Positions 1-8,498 are shown, counted from the first letter of the stretch. The stretch is DNA of 27,964 bases from Polaromonas sp. (GCA_013205645.1 JABMMH010000069.1:1-27964); one strand, 5' to 3'. Notes: a model not told the origin generated them from the sequence alone. Made by a program: numbers and translations.

Positions 1-609
1 CGCCAGCGCTTGGAAGCCATGGGGGTGGGGTATTTGTGCAGTCCGGTGTCGGGCAATGCCAAGGTCGCCAAGGCCGGCAAATTACTGCAAGTGGCCTCCG
101 GCCCGAAAGCGCTTTACACCGAGATTGAGCCCTGCCTGCAGGCGATGGCGCGCAAGGTCATGTGGGTCGGTGAGGGTGAGCTGGCGCGCATCTGGAAAAT
201 AGCGCACAACACCATGTTCGGCGTCGTCATTCAGAACCTGTGTGAGATCACTGTGCTGGCTGAAAAAGCCGGTATTCCGCGTCATATCTTTCTCGAAAGC
301 ATCAACGACTCCGTGCTCGGGTCTATGTACACCAAGTACAAAACACCGATGCTGACCAACCTGACGTTTGACCAAGTCACCTTCACGCCCAAACTGTTGT
401 TGAAAGATATGGATTTGGGCTTGGCGGCGGCCCGTTCATACGGCGTGGCCATGCCGGCTGCAGCGGCTACGCGCGAGTCGGTCTCGCGCATGGTCGGCAG
501 AGGCCATGAGGACATTGATTTTGCGGTGCTCTTGCAAGAAACTGCCGCCGACGCCGGCTTGGTGCTGAGGTCTGAAAACGTGAAGATGAGCGACGGCCTG
601 GAGTCCTGA
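1..609 (+). CDS. NAD(P)-dependent 3-hydroxyisobutyrate dehydrogenase-like oxidoreductase (3' part only)
   Basis: The reading frame is open from base 1, so the N-terminal Rossmann domain lies upstream of the window and only about 202 residues are seen. The visible part starts just before the substrate-binding segment with CSPVSGNAKVAKAG, the family's usual S-G-G/N-x-x-A-x-x-G pattern. It then has WKIAHN, which carries the Lys and Asn that act in catalysis in the 6-phosphogluconate/3-hydroxyisobutyrate dehydrogenase family. The rest is the all-helical C-terminal domain. The family oxidises beta-hydroxy acids or reduces the semialdehydes; the substrate here is unknown. It is followed after 3 bases by the amidohydrolase gene and so is part of the same operon. 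A scar of a second member of the family lies at 7268-7401. Confidence 0.85.
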   Translation, partial: RQRLEAMGVGYLCSPVSGNAKVAKAGKLLQVASGPKALYTEIEPCLQAMARKVMWVGEGELARIWKIAHNTMFGVVIQNLCEITVLAEKAGIPRHIFLESINDSVLGSMYTKYKTPMLTNLTFDQVTFTPKLLLKDMDLGLAAARSYGVAMPAAAATRESVSRMVGRGHEDIDFAVLLQETAADAGLVLRSENVKMSDGLES

Positions 610-612
610 AAC

Positions 613-1977
613 ATGACTGCGCAGCCCATGCAAACAAAGCGAAGCCTGATCCGCGGCGCGTCCATCATCACGATGGATGTGCAGGGGGATTTGCCGCAGG
701 GCGACATCCTCATCACCGGCGAGACGCTCACTGAGATTGCACCGCGCATCCATGTGGATGACGCCGAGGTGATTGATGGCAGTGGTTACATCGTCATTCC
801 GGGGCTGGTGAATGCGCACATGCACACCTGGCAGACGGCGTTGCGTGGGCTGGCTTCGAACTGGACGCTGCTCGAATATTTCCGCAAAATGCACGCCGGT
901 CTGGCGACGGTGTTTGAGCCGCAAGACTTGTACATCGCCACACTGGTTGGAGCGTTGAATCAGCTCAATGGCGGTACCACCACGCTGGCTGACTGGTGCC
1001 ACAACAACCCGACGCCGCAGTCGAATGACGCGGCAATTGACGGCTTGTTGGCGTCCGGAATTCGGGCCGCATTTTTCCATGGCACGCCTAAGCCCGATCC
1101 GCTGCCCGGGCAGACGCCCTTTTGGGAGGTGCCGCATCCGCGCGTTGAAATCGAGCGCTTGCTCAAAGCGCATCAGGGCCGCTCGCTGTTGAGTGTTCAA
1201 GCGGCGGTGTTGGGCCCGCATTATTCAACGCTGGACGTTGCCATGCACGACTTCGCCATGGCCAAAGAGCTTGGGTTGATCGCATCGCTGCACCAAGGCG
1301 GTGGGCCAGCCCGCACGCCTGACGGTTGGGAAAAACTGGAGGCCGCCGGGCTGCTTGGCGACCACATCAACATCGTGCATGGCCATGCCTTGACTGATGA
1401 TCAGCTGAAGCGCTTTTGCGATCTAGGCATGAGTTTTTCAGCCGCGCCTGAGAGCGAAATGACGCAAGGCCATGGCTACCCGATCACCGGGCGACTGCGT
1501 GCGTTTGGTCGTGCGCCATCGCTGGGTGTTGACCTTGAGAGTTCCATCAGCGGCGAGATGCTGGTGCAGGCCCGCGTGGCGCTCGGCATGCAGCGTGCGC
1601 TTGACAACGCCGCCCATCGTGAGCAGCACGGCAGCATTCCCAACACAACCACCGTGACTACGCGCGAAGCCTTGTCGTGGGTCACCATCGAAGGTGCCCG
1701 CATGCTCAAGCAGGCGGACCGTATCGGTTCGCTGGCCAGCGGCAAGCAGGCTGATCTGGTGATGATCCGCGCCACCGATCTCAACATGCAGCCGGTGCAC
1801 GACGCCGTGAATTCAGTCGTGATGCAAACCTCGCTGGCCAATATAGACAGCGTCATGGTGGCGGGGCAGTGGAGAAAACGCGGCGGGCAGTTGCTGGGCG
1901 TTGACCTGCAACCGCATTTGCGTGCCTTGCAGCAGTCAGGCGAGAAGATCGCTATGGCACTTGGCTTGGCGCATTGA
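613..1977 (+). CDS. Amidohydrolase of the TRZ/ATZ (chlorohydrolase/cytosine deaminase) family
   Basis: A 454-residue metal-dependent hydrolase of the amidohydrolase superfamily, expected in the cytoplasm, acting on a C-N or C-Cl bond of a ring or amide. Visible metal site: NAHMH (His69, His71), LHQ (His227), VHGH (His256) and GVDLESS (Asp307, with Ser311 four residues on as in AtzA). The HxxE glutamate normally three residues after the third histidine is Gly230 here, so the proton-shuttle residue of deaminases is missing and the chemistry may differ. GGAG at 600-603 supports the ATG at 613, three bases after the previous stop. Its place next to a molybdenum hydroxylase suggests action on a hydroxylated heterocycle or amide (inference). 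Confidence 0.85.
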   Translation: MTAQPMQTKRSLIRGASIITMDVQGDLPQGDILITGETLTEIAPRIHVDDAEVIDGSGYIVIPGLVNAHMHTWQTALRGLASNWTLLEYFRKMHAGLATVFEPQDLYIATLVGALNQLNGGTTTLADWCHNNPTPQSNDAAIDGLLASGIRAAFFHGTPKPDPLPGQTPFWEVPHPRVEIERLLKAHQGRSLLSVQAAVLGPHYSTLDVAMHDFAMAKELGLIASLHQGGGPARTPDGWEKLEAAGLLGDHINIVHGHALTDDQLKRFCDLGMSFSAAPESEMTQGHGYPITGRLRAFGRAPSLGVDLESSISGEMLVQARVALGMQRALDNAAHREQHGSIPNTTTVTTREALSWVTIEGARMLKQADRIGSLASGKQADLVMIRATDLNMQPVHDAVNSVVMQTSLANIDSVMVAGQWRKRGGQLLGVDLQPHLRALQQSGEKIAMALGLAH

Positions 1978-2038
1978 CTCCCTTTTTTTATTCAAGCGGC
2001 GCAGACCGCGGGTTCATTAACTTTCAGGAGACAAATCC

Positions 2039-2998
2039 ATGAAACACTTTTTAATCGCCTGTGCTGCGGTCTTGTCTGTCGCTACCGTCAGTGCTCAGCC
2101 AGCGGGCGCTGACTACCCGAATAAGACCATCAAAATCGTCGTGCCGTTCACGGCTGGCAGCGCGACCGACATCATGGCGCGTGTCGTCGGTGAACGTCTG
2201 AGTGCCAGCCTTGGTCAAGCTGTGATGATTGACAACCGGCCAGGTGCCGGCGGCACGTTGGGGTCGGCGTTGGTCGCCAAAAGCGAGCCCGATGGTTACA
2301 CGCTGCTGGTTGTTTCTACGGGCCATGTTGTCAACCCGATTTTGTATCCCGGCCTGAATTACGACACGGTGGCTGACTTTGCCGGTGTGTCACCGTTGGC
2401 TTCTTTGCCAAGCGTGTTGGTGGTGGGGGCCAGCAGCCCGTTCAAGTCGGTGAAAGACCTGATCGGGGCCGCCAAAGCCAAACCCGATTCGCTCAACTAT
2501 GCCTCTGCGGGTGTCGGCAGCGCAACGCACGTTGCGGGAGAAAAATTCCGCAGCGTTGCGGGCCTTCAGGTCACGCATATTCCGTTCAAAGGGACGCCCG
2601 AGACGATTGTCGAAACCAGCTCCGGCCGGGTCGACTTCATGTTCACGCCGGTATTGGCTTCCATCTCCAATATTCGCGATGGCCGCATGCGGGCTTTGGC
2701 CGTTAGCACCGCCAAGCGATCAAGCACCATGCCAGACGTGCCGACCGTGTCTGAAGCCGGTCTGCCGGGTTTTGTCTTCGACTTTTGGATCGGTATGTTG
2801 GCACCGGCCAAGACGCCGCGGGCGGTGGTCGACAAGCTCAACACCGAAATAGCCAAGATCATGGAGCAGCCTGCTGTCAAGGAGCGCATGGCCAAGTTGG
2901 GCGCAGAATCAATGCCCATGAAACCTGAACAATTTGACGCCTACATCAAAGAAGAATTCATCACGCTGGGCGCGGTGATGAGGGCTGCACAAAAGTGA
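2039..2998 (+). CDS. Bug-family (tripartite tricarboxylate transporter) periplasmic substrate-binding protein
   Basis: A 319-residue extracytoplasmic receptor. Residues 1-19 form a signal peptide (basic start, hydrophobic core, VSA-Q junction). The mature part opens with DYPNKTIKIVVPF and carries the family blocks DNRPGAGG and DGYTLL. Bug proteins bind small, mostly carboxylated molecules in the periplasm, either for a TctA/TctB permease or as a sensor. No TctA or TctB gene is in the window. AGGAGA lies just before the ATG. The end overlaps the GTG of the next gene by 4 bases (GTGA), which ties this receptor to the molybdenum hydroxylase; it probably captures the pathway substrate (inference). 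Confidence 0.93.
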   Translation: MKHFLIACAAVLSVATVSAQPAGADYPNKTIKIVVPFTAGSATDIMARVVGERLSASLGQAVMIDNRPGAGGTLGSALVAKSEPDGYTLLVVSTGHVVNPILYPGLNYDTVADFAGVSPLASLPSVLVVGASSPFKSVKDLIGAAKAKPDSLNYASAGVGSATHVAGEKFRSVAGLQVTHIPFKGTPETIVETSSGRVDFMFTPVLASISNIRDGRMRALAVSTAKRSSTMPDVPTVSEAGLPGFVFDFWIGMLAPAKTPRAVVDKLNTEIAKIMEQPAVKERMAKLGAESMPMKPEQFDAYIKEEFITLGAVMRAAQK

Positions 2999-3492
2999 AC
3001 CCAAACCAATCGTCGGCAAGCCCGCTGCGCTCTGTCAGCCTGAACATCAACGGCCGTTCTGTCCACATTGAGGCCGAGGACAACACGCCGCTGGTGTACA
3101 TCCTGCGCGATGCACTCGGACTCAAAGGCACGCGGCTGGGCTGCGGACAATCGCAGTGCGGCGCTTGTCATGTGATGCTCGATGGCGTGTCTGTACCATC
3201 TTGCGACACGCCGCTGTGGGCCGCTGAAAACAAAGCCCTGATCACTATTGAAGGGCTGGGGCAGCCTGATGCTTTGCACGCGTTACAGCAGGCCTTCATC
3301 GATGAACAAGCCGCGCAGTGCGGCTATTGCGTGTCTGGCATTCTGGTCAGCGCTGCGGCTTTGTTGGCCAAGTGCCCGCAGCCGAGCGAAGCGCAAGTTC
3401 GTGAGGCGCTGGATGCGCATCTGTGCCGTTGCGGCGCGCACAACCGCATGGTGCGAGCGGTGCTCAAGGCTGCTGCTGGAGTCCAGGCATGA
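2995..3492 (+). CDS. [2Fe-2S] subunit of a molybdenum hydroxylase (CoxS/NicA/IorA type)
   Basis: A 165-residue electron-transfer subunit. The N-terminal plant-type ferredoxin domain has Cys50, Cys55, Cys58 and Cys70 (CGQSQCGAC then SC). The C-terminal helical domain has Cys109, Cys112, Cys144 and Cys146 (QCGYC and LCRC), the second cluster of the xanthine oxidase family. It carries electrons from the molybdenum centre to an acceptor. It starts with GTG overlapping the previous stop, and ends overlapping the ATG of the Mo subunit, so the two subunits are translationally coupled. No FAD (CoxM-type) subunit follows. Length is normal for the family. Confidence 0.95.
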   Translation: MNPNQSSASPLRSVSLNINGRSVHIEAEDNTPLVYILRDALGLKGTRLGCGQSQCGACHVMLDGVSVPSCDTPLWAAENKALITIEGLGQPDALHALQQAFIDEQAAQCGYCVSGILVSAAALLAKCPQPSEAQVREALDAHLCRCGAHNRMVRAVLKAAAGVQA

Positions 3493-5708
3493 GCGCCCCC
3501 GTCTTGAAAAATCCACCCGTGTTGCCGGGCAGTTTGCAGACCAATCGCCGCTTGTCGCAGTGGCTGTCTTTTCACGCCGATGGCCGCGTGACCGTGCGCA
3601 CCGGCAAGGTCGATCTGGGGCAGGGCATAAGCACCGTGTTGGCGCAAATCGCCGCTGAAGAACTGGACATTGCCCTGGCGCGCATTCGCATGGAGCGCGC
3701 CAGCACACTGCAGGGTCCGAATGAAGGCATGACGTCCGGCAGCATGTCGCTGCAAGACTCGGGCAGCGCCATGCGCCAAGCCTGCGCCGAAGCGCGGGCG
3801 ATTTACCTAGATCTGGCGGCGCAGCAAAGCGACTTGACGGCTAACCAACGTGCTGGGCTTCGCGTGCTGGACGGCGAGTTTGTCAACAGCGCAGACCAGA
3901 TCATCGGGAGTTACTGGGCCTTGGCCGACGACGCCTTGCTGGACATAGAGGCCAACGGCAACGCCAAGCCGAAGTCAGTGGCCGACCACACCTTGAGCGG
4001 CCAGACTGTGCCGCGTTTGGACATGCCGGGCAAGGTGCTGGGGCAGCCAGATTTCATTCACGATATGGTGCTGCCCGGCCAGTTGTATGGCCGCGTGGCG
4101 CATCCGCCGTCGCCGGGTGCGGTGTTGCTAGGGGTGGCGCTGGACGGCATCAATTCGCTGCCGGGCGTGGTGACCACCGTGCGTGATGGCAGCTTTATCG
4201 GCGTCATCGCCCGCACCGAGTACGCGGCTGTCCAGGCCTTGAAAAAGCTAGCCGCTGCCGCCTGTTGGGATGAGCCCGCGACCTTGCCGGATATGCACGC
4301 ACTGCCTGAATTTTTGCGCATGCAGCCGGTAGACAGTACCTTGGCTGGCGAAAAAAAATCCGACACACCGGGCCCGAGTCTGACGTCTTCAGAGGCTTCA
4401 AGAGCGGCTGTAGGCGCACAGTACTTCAAGGGTTCTTACGCGCGGCCATTTTTGGCGCATGCGTCTATCGGTCCGTCGTGCGCGCTGGCACGTTGCGAGG
4501 CCAATGCCAGTGGTGAGATCACCCACGTTGAAGTCTGGACCCACAGCCAAGGAATTTACAACCTGCGTCCTGACTTGGCCTTGGTGCTGGGTTTACCCGC
4601 CGAAAAAATCACGCTGCGGCATGTGCCCGGTGCCGGTTGCTACGGCCACAACGGAGCCGACGATGCGGCCTGCGACGCCGTGTTGTTGGCGCGTGCCGTG
4701 CCGGGCCGTCCGGTTCAGTTGCAATGGACGCGAGAAGACGAATTGACCTGCGCGCCTTTTGGTGCCGCCATGGCCGTCGACTTGCAAGCCGTGGTCGATG
4801 CCGATGGCCGTATCAGCGACTGGCAACACGATGTTTGGTCGAACGGCCACAGCCTGCGACCCGGCCGTTCTAGCACGCCTGTGTTGCATGCAGCTGCCTT
4901 GCTTGCCAAGCCGTTCGAACGGCAAATCGCCATCAACATGCCGCTGGCCAGTGGCGGCGGTGCTGAGCGCAACGCGTTGCCGTCGTATGACTTCGCGCAG
5001 TGGCGCACGCACGCCCATCGCGTGCTGAACATGCCGCTGCGCACGTCCGCATTACGCTCCTTGGGCGCACATTGCAATGTCTTTGCTGTCGAGTCTTTTC
5101 TGGATGAAATGGCTGAGCAGCTGGGCGTTGATCCGTTGGTGTTTCGTTTGCGTCACCTCAGCGATGAACGCGGCCGTGCCGTGCTCAACGCGGCTGCGGC
5201 GATGGCCGATTGGCCGAACCGCCATGTCGGTGAGCGCCGCGAAGGCAGCGGCACAGGCATCGCCTTTGCCCGCTACAAAAACACCGGTGCTTATTGCGCC
5301 GTGGTGGCGCAGGTGCATGCAGAGGCCGAGGTACGGGTGGAGCAGTTGTGGATAGCCGCTGATGTCGGTTTGGTGGTCAATCCCGATGGTGTCCGCAACC
5401 AGATCGAAGGCGGCGCCATTCAAACCGTCAGCTGGGTCCTCAAAGAGGCCGTGCAGTTTGACCGCACGCGTGTCACCAGCCGCAGCTGGGAGGACTATCC
5501 GATCTTGCGTTTTTCCGAGGTGCCGAAAGTCGATGTGCAACTCGTCAGCCGACCCGGTGACAAATCATTGGGTGCGGGTGAAGCCACGCATGGCCCGGTG
5601 GCCGCCGCGATAGCCAACGCCGTAGCCGATGCGCTGGGCTTGCGCATGCGTCAGATGCCGCTCAGCGCCGACGCCTTGCTGCAAGCTGCACTGGCCGATC
5701 CTCGCTGA
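3489..5708 (+). CDS. Molybdopterin-binding catalytic subunit of a xanthine dehydrogenase-family hydroxylase (NicB/IorB-like)
   Basis: A 739-residue catalytic subunit that hydroxylates a heterocycle or aldehyde using oxygen from water. The true start is the ATG at 3489 overlapping the TGA of the Fe-S subunit; the open frame extends further upstream only as overlap. Features: VDLGQGISTVLAQIAAEE near the N-terminus, a cofactor-binding segment GAGCYGHNGADDAA, the ALRSLGAHCNVFAVESFLDE block, and the catalytic-base motif GAGEATHGP with Glu at about residue 698. It has no cytochrome c domain. The architecture resembles nicotinate dehydrogenase NicB and isoquinoline oxidoreductase IorB more than CO dehydrogenase. 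The substrate is not readable; the operon points to an aromatic or N-heterocyclic compound (inference). Confidence 0.92.
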   Translation: MSAPVLKNPPVLPGSLQTNRRLSQWLSFHADGRVTVRTGKVDLGQGISTVLAQIAAEELDIALARIRMERASTLQGPNEGMTSGSMSLQDSGSAMRQACAEARAIYLDLAAQQSDLTANQRAGLRVLDGEFVNSADQIIGSYWALADDALLDIEANGNAKPKSVADHTLSGQTVPRLDMPGKVLGQPDFIHDMVLPGQLYGRVAHPPSPGAVLLGVALDGINSLPGVVTTVRDGSFIGVIARTEYAAVQALKKLAAAACWDEPATLPDMHALPEFLRMQPVDSTLAGEKKSDTPGPSLTSSEASRAAVGAQYFKGSYARPFLAHASIGPSCALARCEANASGEITHVEVWTHSQGIYNLRPDLALVLGLPAEKITLRHVPGAGCYGHNGADDAACDAVLLARAVPGRPVQLQWTREDELTCAPFGAAMAVDLQAVVDADGRISDWQHDVWSNGHSLRPGRSSTPVLHAAALLAKPFERQIAINMPLASGGGAERNALPSYDFAQWRTHAHRVLNMPLRTSALRSLGAHCNVFAVESFLDEMAEQLGVDPLVFRLRHLSDERGRAVLNAAAAMADWPNRHVGERREGSGTGIAFARYKNTGAYCAVVAQVHAEAEVRVEQLWIAADVGLVVNPDGVRNQIEGGAIQTVSWVLKEAVQFDRTRVTSRSWEDYPILRFSEVPKVDVQLVSRPGDKSLGAGEATHGPVAAAIANAVADALGLRMRQMPLSADALLQAALADPR

Positions 5709-6655
5709 TGGCCGGCAATCCTTCACCGTCAGCTGAGCCGATGCTGTTGCGCGTCAACATCTTCAACACCTCCAGCAATCTGCCGCTGATGGTGGCCATG
5801 AATGAGGGTTACTTCGCTCGACGCCAATTGACCCTCGAGGTGCAGCACACGCCGAACTCCGACGCTCAGCGCGCTGGTCTGGCGGCGGGTCAATTTGAGA
5901 TCGCCCACGCTGCGGTGGACAACGCCGTCGCCATGGTCGAGTCGGCTGGGCAAGACGTGGTGATTGTGTGTGGCGGTGATGCCGGCATGAACGATTTGAT
6001 GGTGCGCGCAGAAATCAACACGATCGCCGACCTGCGTGGCAAGTTGCTGGCGGTTGACGCACCGGGTACAGCTTACGCGTTGGCGGCCAAGAAAATTTTG
6101 AAGAACCACGGCCTGCTCGAAAGCCGTGACTACGGCGTCAAGCTGGCCGGTGGCACCGGGCCGCGTTCGGCGGCCATGGTGGCCGACCCGCAACTCGCTG
6201 CTGGCATGATCAACCCGCCGTTTTCGTTCACGGTGCGTGAAAAAGGTTTGAAAAGCCTAGGCAGCCAGTTCAGCCTGCTCGGTCCTTACCAAGCAACCGG
6301 CGCTTTTGTGCAGCGTCATTGGGCGGCTGCGAACGCCGACGTGCTTCAGCGTTATTTGGCGGCCTACATCGAAGGTCAGCGGCATGTGATGAACCCGGCC
6401 AACAGGGCCGCCATGATCGATTTGCTACGCGACAAATTTCAGCTGTCGGCCAGCGCGGCAGAGGGTACGTATGACGCGCTGGTGACGCTGGGTTCTGGCC
6501 TCGCACCTGACGCCGCCTTCAGTCGCCCGGGTTTTCAAACGGTGCTGTCGATTCGAGCCGAGATGGAAGGCATGTGGGGCGGCGTGCCGCCTGCGCTGGA
6601 TCGGTATCTGGATCTTTCCCATTACGACGCAGCCATGTTGATGGCGGTGGACTGA
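5708..6655 (+). CDS. SsuA/THI5-like (periplasmic-binding-protein fold) protein without a signal peptide
   Basis: A 315-residue protein with the type-2 periplasmic-binding-protein fold. Residues about 15-45 (NIFNTSSNLPLMVAMNEGYF) match the NMT1/THI5/SsuA start in which the protein senses a ligand. Then come a typical hinge region (IADLRGKLLAVDAPGTAYAL) and a second lobe. The N-terminus is polar and proline/serine-rich with no hydrophobic core, so no secretion signal is visible, and no ABC permease or ATPase gene is near. Its ATG shares one base with the Mo-subunit stop (TGATG). It could be a cytoplasmic binding protein or an enzyme on this fold; the 4,5-dihydroxyphthalate decarboxylases are such a case. 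Function not assigned. Confidence 0.8.
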   Translation: MAGNPSPSAEPMLLRVNIFNTSSNLPLMVAMNEGYFARRQLTLEVQHTPNSDAQRAGLAAGQFEIAHAAVDNAVAMVESAGQDVVIVCGGDAGMNDLMVRAEINTIADLRGKLLAVDAPGTAYALAAKKILKNHGLLESRDYGVKLAGGTGPRSAAMVADPQLAAGMINPPFSFTVREKGLKSLGSQFSLLGPYQATGAFVQRHWAAANADVLQRYLAAYIEGQRHVMNPANRAAMIDLLRDKFQLSASAAEGTYDALVTLGSGLAPDAAFSRPGFQTVLSIRAEMEGMWGGVPPALDRYLDLSHYDAAMLMAVD

Positions 6656-6683
6656 GTTCGTCAACAAGCGAATGGAGTTTTAG

Positions 6684-7271
6684 ATGAGTACGTCACCGCG
6701 CATCCCTTACATCGACCCTGCCGACATCACCGATCCAGCCATGTTGGCAGAGTTTGAGCGGGCGGCCCGTGACGGTGCGCCTCGCCCTGAAAGTCACGCC
6801 ATTCGCGCCAACGTGCCCAAAGTTTTTTGGGCCTTCACCAATGCCTGGAACGACACCTTTGTCAACGGTGTGTGTGAGCATGCCATCAAAGAGTTGTGTC
6901 GTTTGTATGTGTCTCAGGCGGTGAATTGCAATTACTGCGGTAACCAGCGTTCGGTCAAGGCGCAGGCGGAAGGCTTGCTGGAAGACCATGTGAAAGACTT
7001 GCTGGACTTCGACAAGGCCGCGCGCTTTTCTCCCCGTCAAAAAGCGGCGCTGCGTTTGGCCGAAGCCATCACCTGGGGGTTAGATCCGACGGACGACTTG
7101 TGGCAAGGTCTGTACGACCATTTCAACAAGGATGAAATCGTCGAGCTGGGATTTTTCATCGGCTTGACCATGGGGCAGCAGCGGTGGAATCGCTTGCTTG
7201 GCATGGAGCACAGCCAGTTCATGGCCGGCACGGTGGGCGGGCTGGCGCCAGCCGCGCAAAGCGCAGGGTGA
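6684..7271 (+). CDS. Carboxymuconolactone decarboxylase/AhpD-like protein
   Basis: A 195-residue all-helical protein of the CMD/AhpD family. The redox motif CNYCGNQRS (C-x-x-C followed by Gln/Arg rather than the AhpD His) sits near residue 80, followed by the QKAALRLAEAITWG helix. Family members are decarboxylases of gamma-carboxymuconolactone or CxxC peroxidase partners; the cysteine pair favours a redox role, the neighbourhood favours an accessory catabolic role. GGAG at 6674-6677 supports the ATG at 6684. Its TGA is overlapped by GTG at 7268, the start of a deleted dehydrogenase gene. Confidence 0.85.
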   Translation: MSTSPRIPYIDPADITDPAMLAEFERAARDGAPRPESHAIRANVPKVFWAFTNAWNDTFVNGVCEHAIKELCRLYVSQAVNCNYCGNQRSVKAQAEGLLEDHVKDLLDFDKAARFSPRQKAALRLAEAITWGLDPTDDLWQGLYDHFNKDEIVELGFFIGLTMGQQRWNRLLGMEHSQFMAGTVGGLAPAAQSAG

Positions 7272-7401
7272 GTACGGACATTCAAATAGCCGCTGTTCAT
7301 TTTCTGGACCTCGGCAAGATGGGTTTGCCGATGGTCTTCTCGACTACGCGGCCATCATCCGAACGGTTGAGCGCAGTGCCGGCCTCAACATAAAAGAATG
7401 A
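7268..7401 (+). pseudogene. Scar of an internally deleted 3-hydroxyisobutyrate dehydrogenase-family gene
   Basis: GTG at 7268 overlaps the previous stop and opens a frame that reads a Rossmann-type N-terminus: IQIAAVHFLDLGKMGLPM, close to the family's usual start (FIGLGKMGLPMA). After about 22 codons the similarity stops. From about 7324, in another frame, the sequence reads FADGLLDYAAIIRTVERSAG and a few more residues to a TGA at 7399-7401, which resembles the family's C-terminus. That TGA overlaps the ATG of maleylacetate reductase. So both ends and both overlaps remain while roughly 240 codons are gone (estimate from the usual ~290-residue length). Read straight from the GTG, the frame ends at 7393. 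An intact relative lies at 1-609. Confidence 0.7.
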
Positions 7402-8498
7402 AAGATGCCATGAAAAATTTTGTTTACCGTGGCCAAGCCGGAAAAGTCGTTTTTGGCCCCGGCTCGCTGAGTCAGCTCGGTGCAGAAATCGAAGCCCTGG
7501 GTGCGCACAAAGCCTTGGTGTTGTGCACGCCCGAGCAGCGTGCTTCAGCGGAACAGGTGGCTGACTTGTTGGGCACGCGCGCAGCCGGTATTTTTGACCG
7601 CGCTGTGATGCATGTGCCGATCGAGACCGTCCGTGACGTCAGAGCCTTGGCGCGCCAGCTGGGTGCTGATTGCGCAGTCGCCATTGGCGGCGGTTCAACC
7701 ACCGGGTTGGGCAAGGCCATCGCGCTGGATTCGGGTTTGCCGATTCTGGCCATTCCGACGACCTATGCCGGCTCGGAGATGACGGAGGTCTACGGCATCA
7801 CGGAAGACGGCATGAAGAAAACCGGCCGCGATCCCCGCGTCTTGCCGCGCACTGTTATTTACGATCCAGAACTGACGTTCACGCTGCCCGTGAGTTTGAG
7901 TGTGACCAGCGGCATCAACGCGATTGCGCACGCGGCCGAAGGACTGTATTGCATCGACAGCAACCCGGTGATGGACGTGATGGCCCGTGAAGGCATTGCG
8001 GCGCTGGCCCGTTCGCTGCCTTTGATTCGCCAGTCATCTGCCAACCTCGCGGCCCGCAGCGATGCGTTGTATGGTGCCTGGTTGTGCGGTTTGGTGTTGA
8101 ACAACGTCGGTATGGCTTTGCACCACAAGCTGTGCCACACGCTGGGCGGAACGTTCAATTTGCCGCATGCTGAAACCCACACCGTGGTGTTGCCGCATGC
8201 GTTGGCTTACAACGCGCCGAATGCACTGCAGGCGATGAGCGTCATTGCGGATGCTTTGAATGTCTCAGGTGTGGCAAGCAATCAACCCGCTGTTCGCAGC
8301 GCCGCGGCAGCTGTTTACGACCTAGCCCAAGACAACGGTGCGGCAGTTTCTTTGAGTGCCCTCGGCATGCAAGAGGCTGACCTCGACAAGGCTTGCGACA
8401 TCGCGCTGCAGAACCAATACCCCAATCCACGGCCCCTCGAACGGAGGGCACTTCGGCAGTTGCTACAAAACGCTTTTGACGGCCGGCGCCCTGACTAA
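7398..8498 (+). CDS. Maleylacetate reductase
   Basis: A 366-residue member of the iron-containing alcohol dehydrogenase superfamily. It reduces maleylacetate to 3-oxoadipate with NAD(P)H, the step after hydroxyquinol ring cleavage. Visible: FVYRGQAGKVVFGPGSL at the start, the nucleotide-binding IGGGSTTGLGKAIAL, IPTTYAGSEMTEVYGI, and the late motifs HKLCHTLGG and PHAETH typical of maleylacetate reductases. The ATG at 7398 overlaps the scar's TGA; ATG 7410 (MKNFVYRG) is an alternative start closer to the family norm. It ends convergent with the LysR gene, overlapping it by 4 bases. Together with the dioxygenase at 9580 it defines a hydroxyquinol pathway. Confidence 0.93.
   Translation: MKDAMKNFVYRGQAGKVVFGPGSLSQLGAEIEALGAHKALVLCTPEQRASAEQVADLLGTRAAGIFDRAVMHVPIETVRDVRALARQLGADCAVAIGGGSTTGLGKAIALDSGLPILAIPTTYAGSEMTEVYGITEDGMKKTGRDPRVLPRTVIYDPELTFTLPVSLSVTSGINAIAHAAEGLYCIDSNPVMDVMAREGIAALARSLPLIRQSSANLAARSDALYGAWLCGLVLNNVGMALHHKLCHTLGGTFNLPHAETHTVVLPHALAYNAPNALQAMSVIADALNVSGVASNQPAVRSAAAAVYDLAQDNGAAVSLSALGMQEADLDKACDIALQNQYPNPRPLERRALRQLLQNAFDGRRPD

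Noticed and set aside
436..1221. 261-codon open frame on the minus strand opposite the amidohydrolase gene
   Set aside because: It is a shadow of two well-supported plus-strand genes and its translation has no recognisable family pattern.
1980..2010. T-run plus GCGG/CCGC repeat after the amidohydrolase gene as a terminator
   Set aside because: The T-run comes before the repeat on the coding strand and the stem is only four pairs, so it is not a terminator in that direction.
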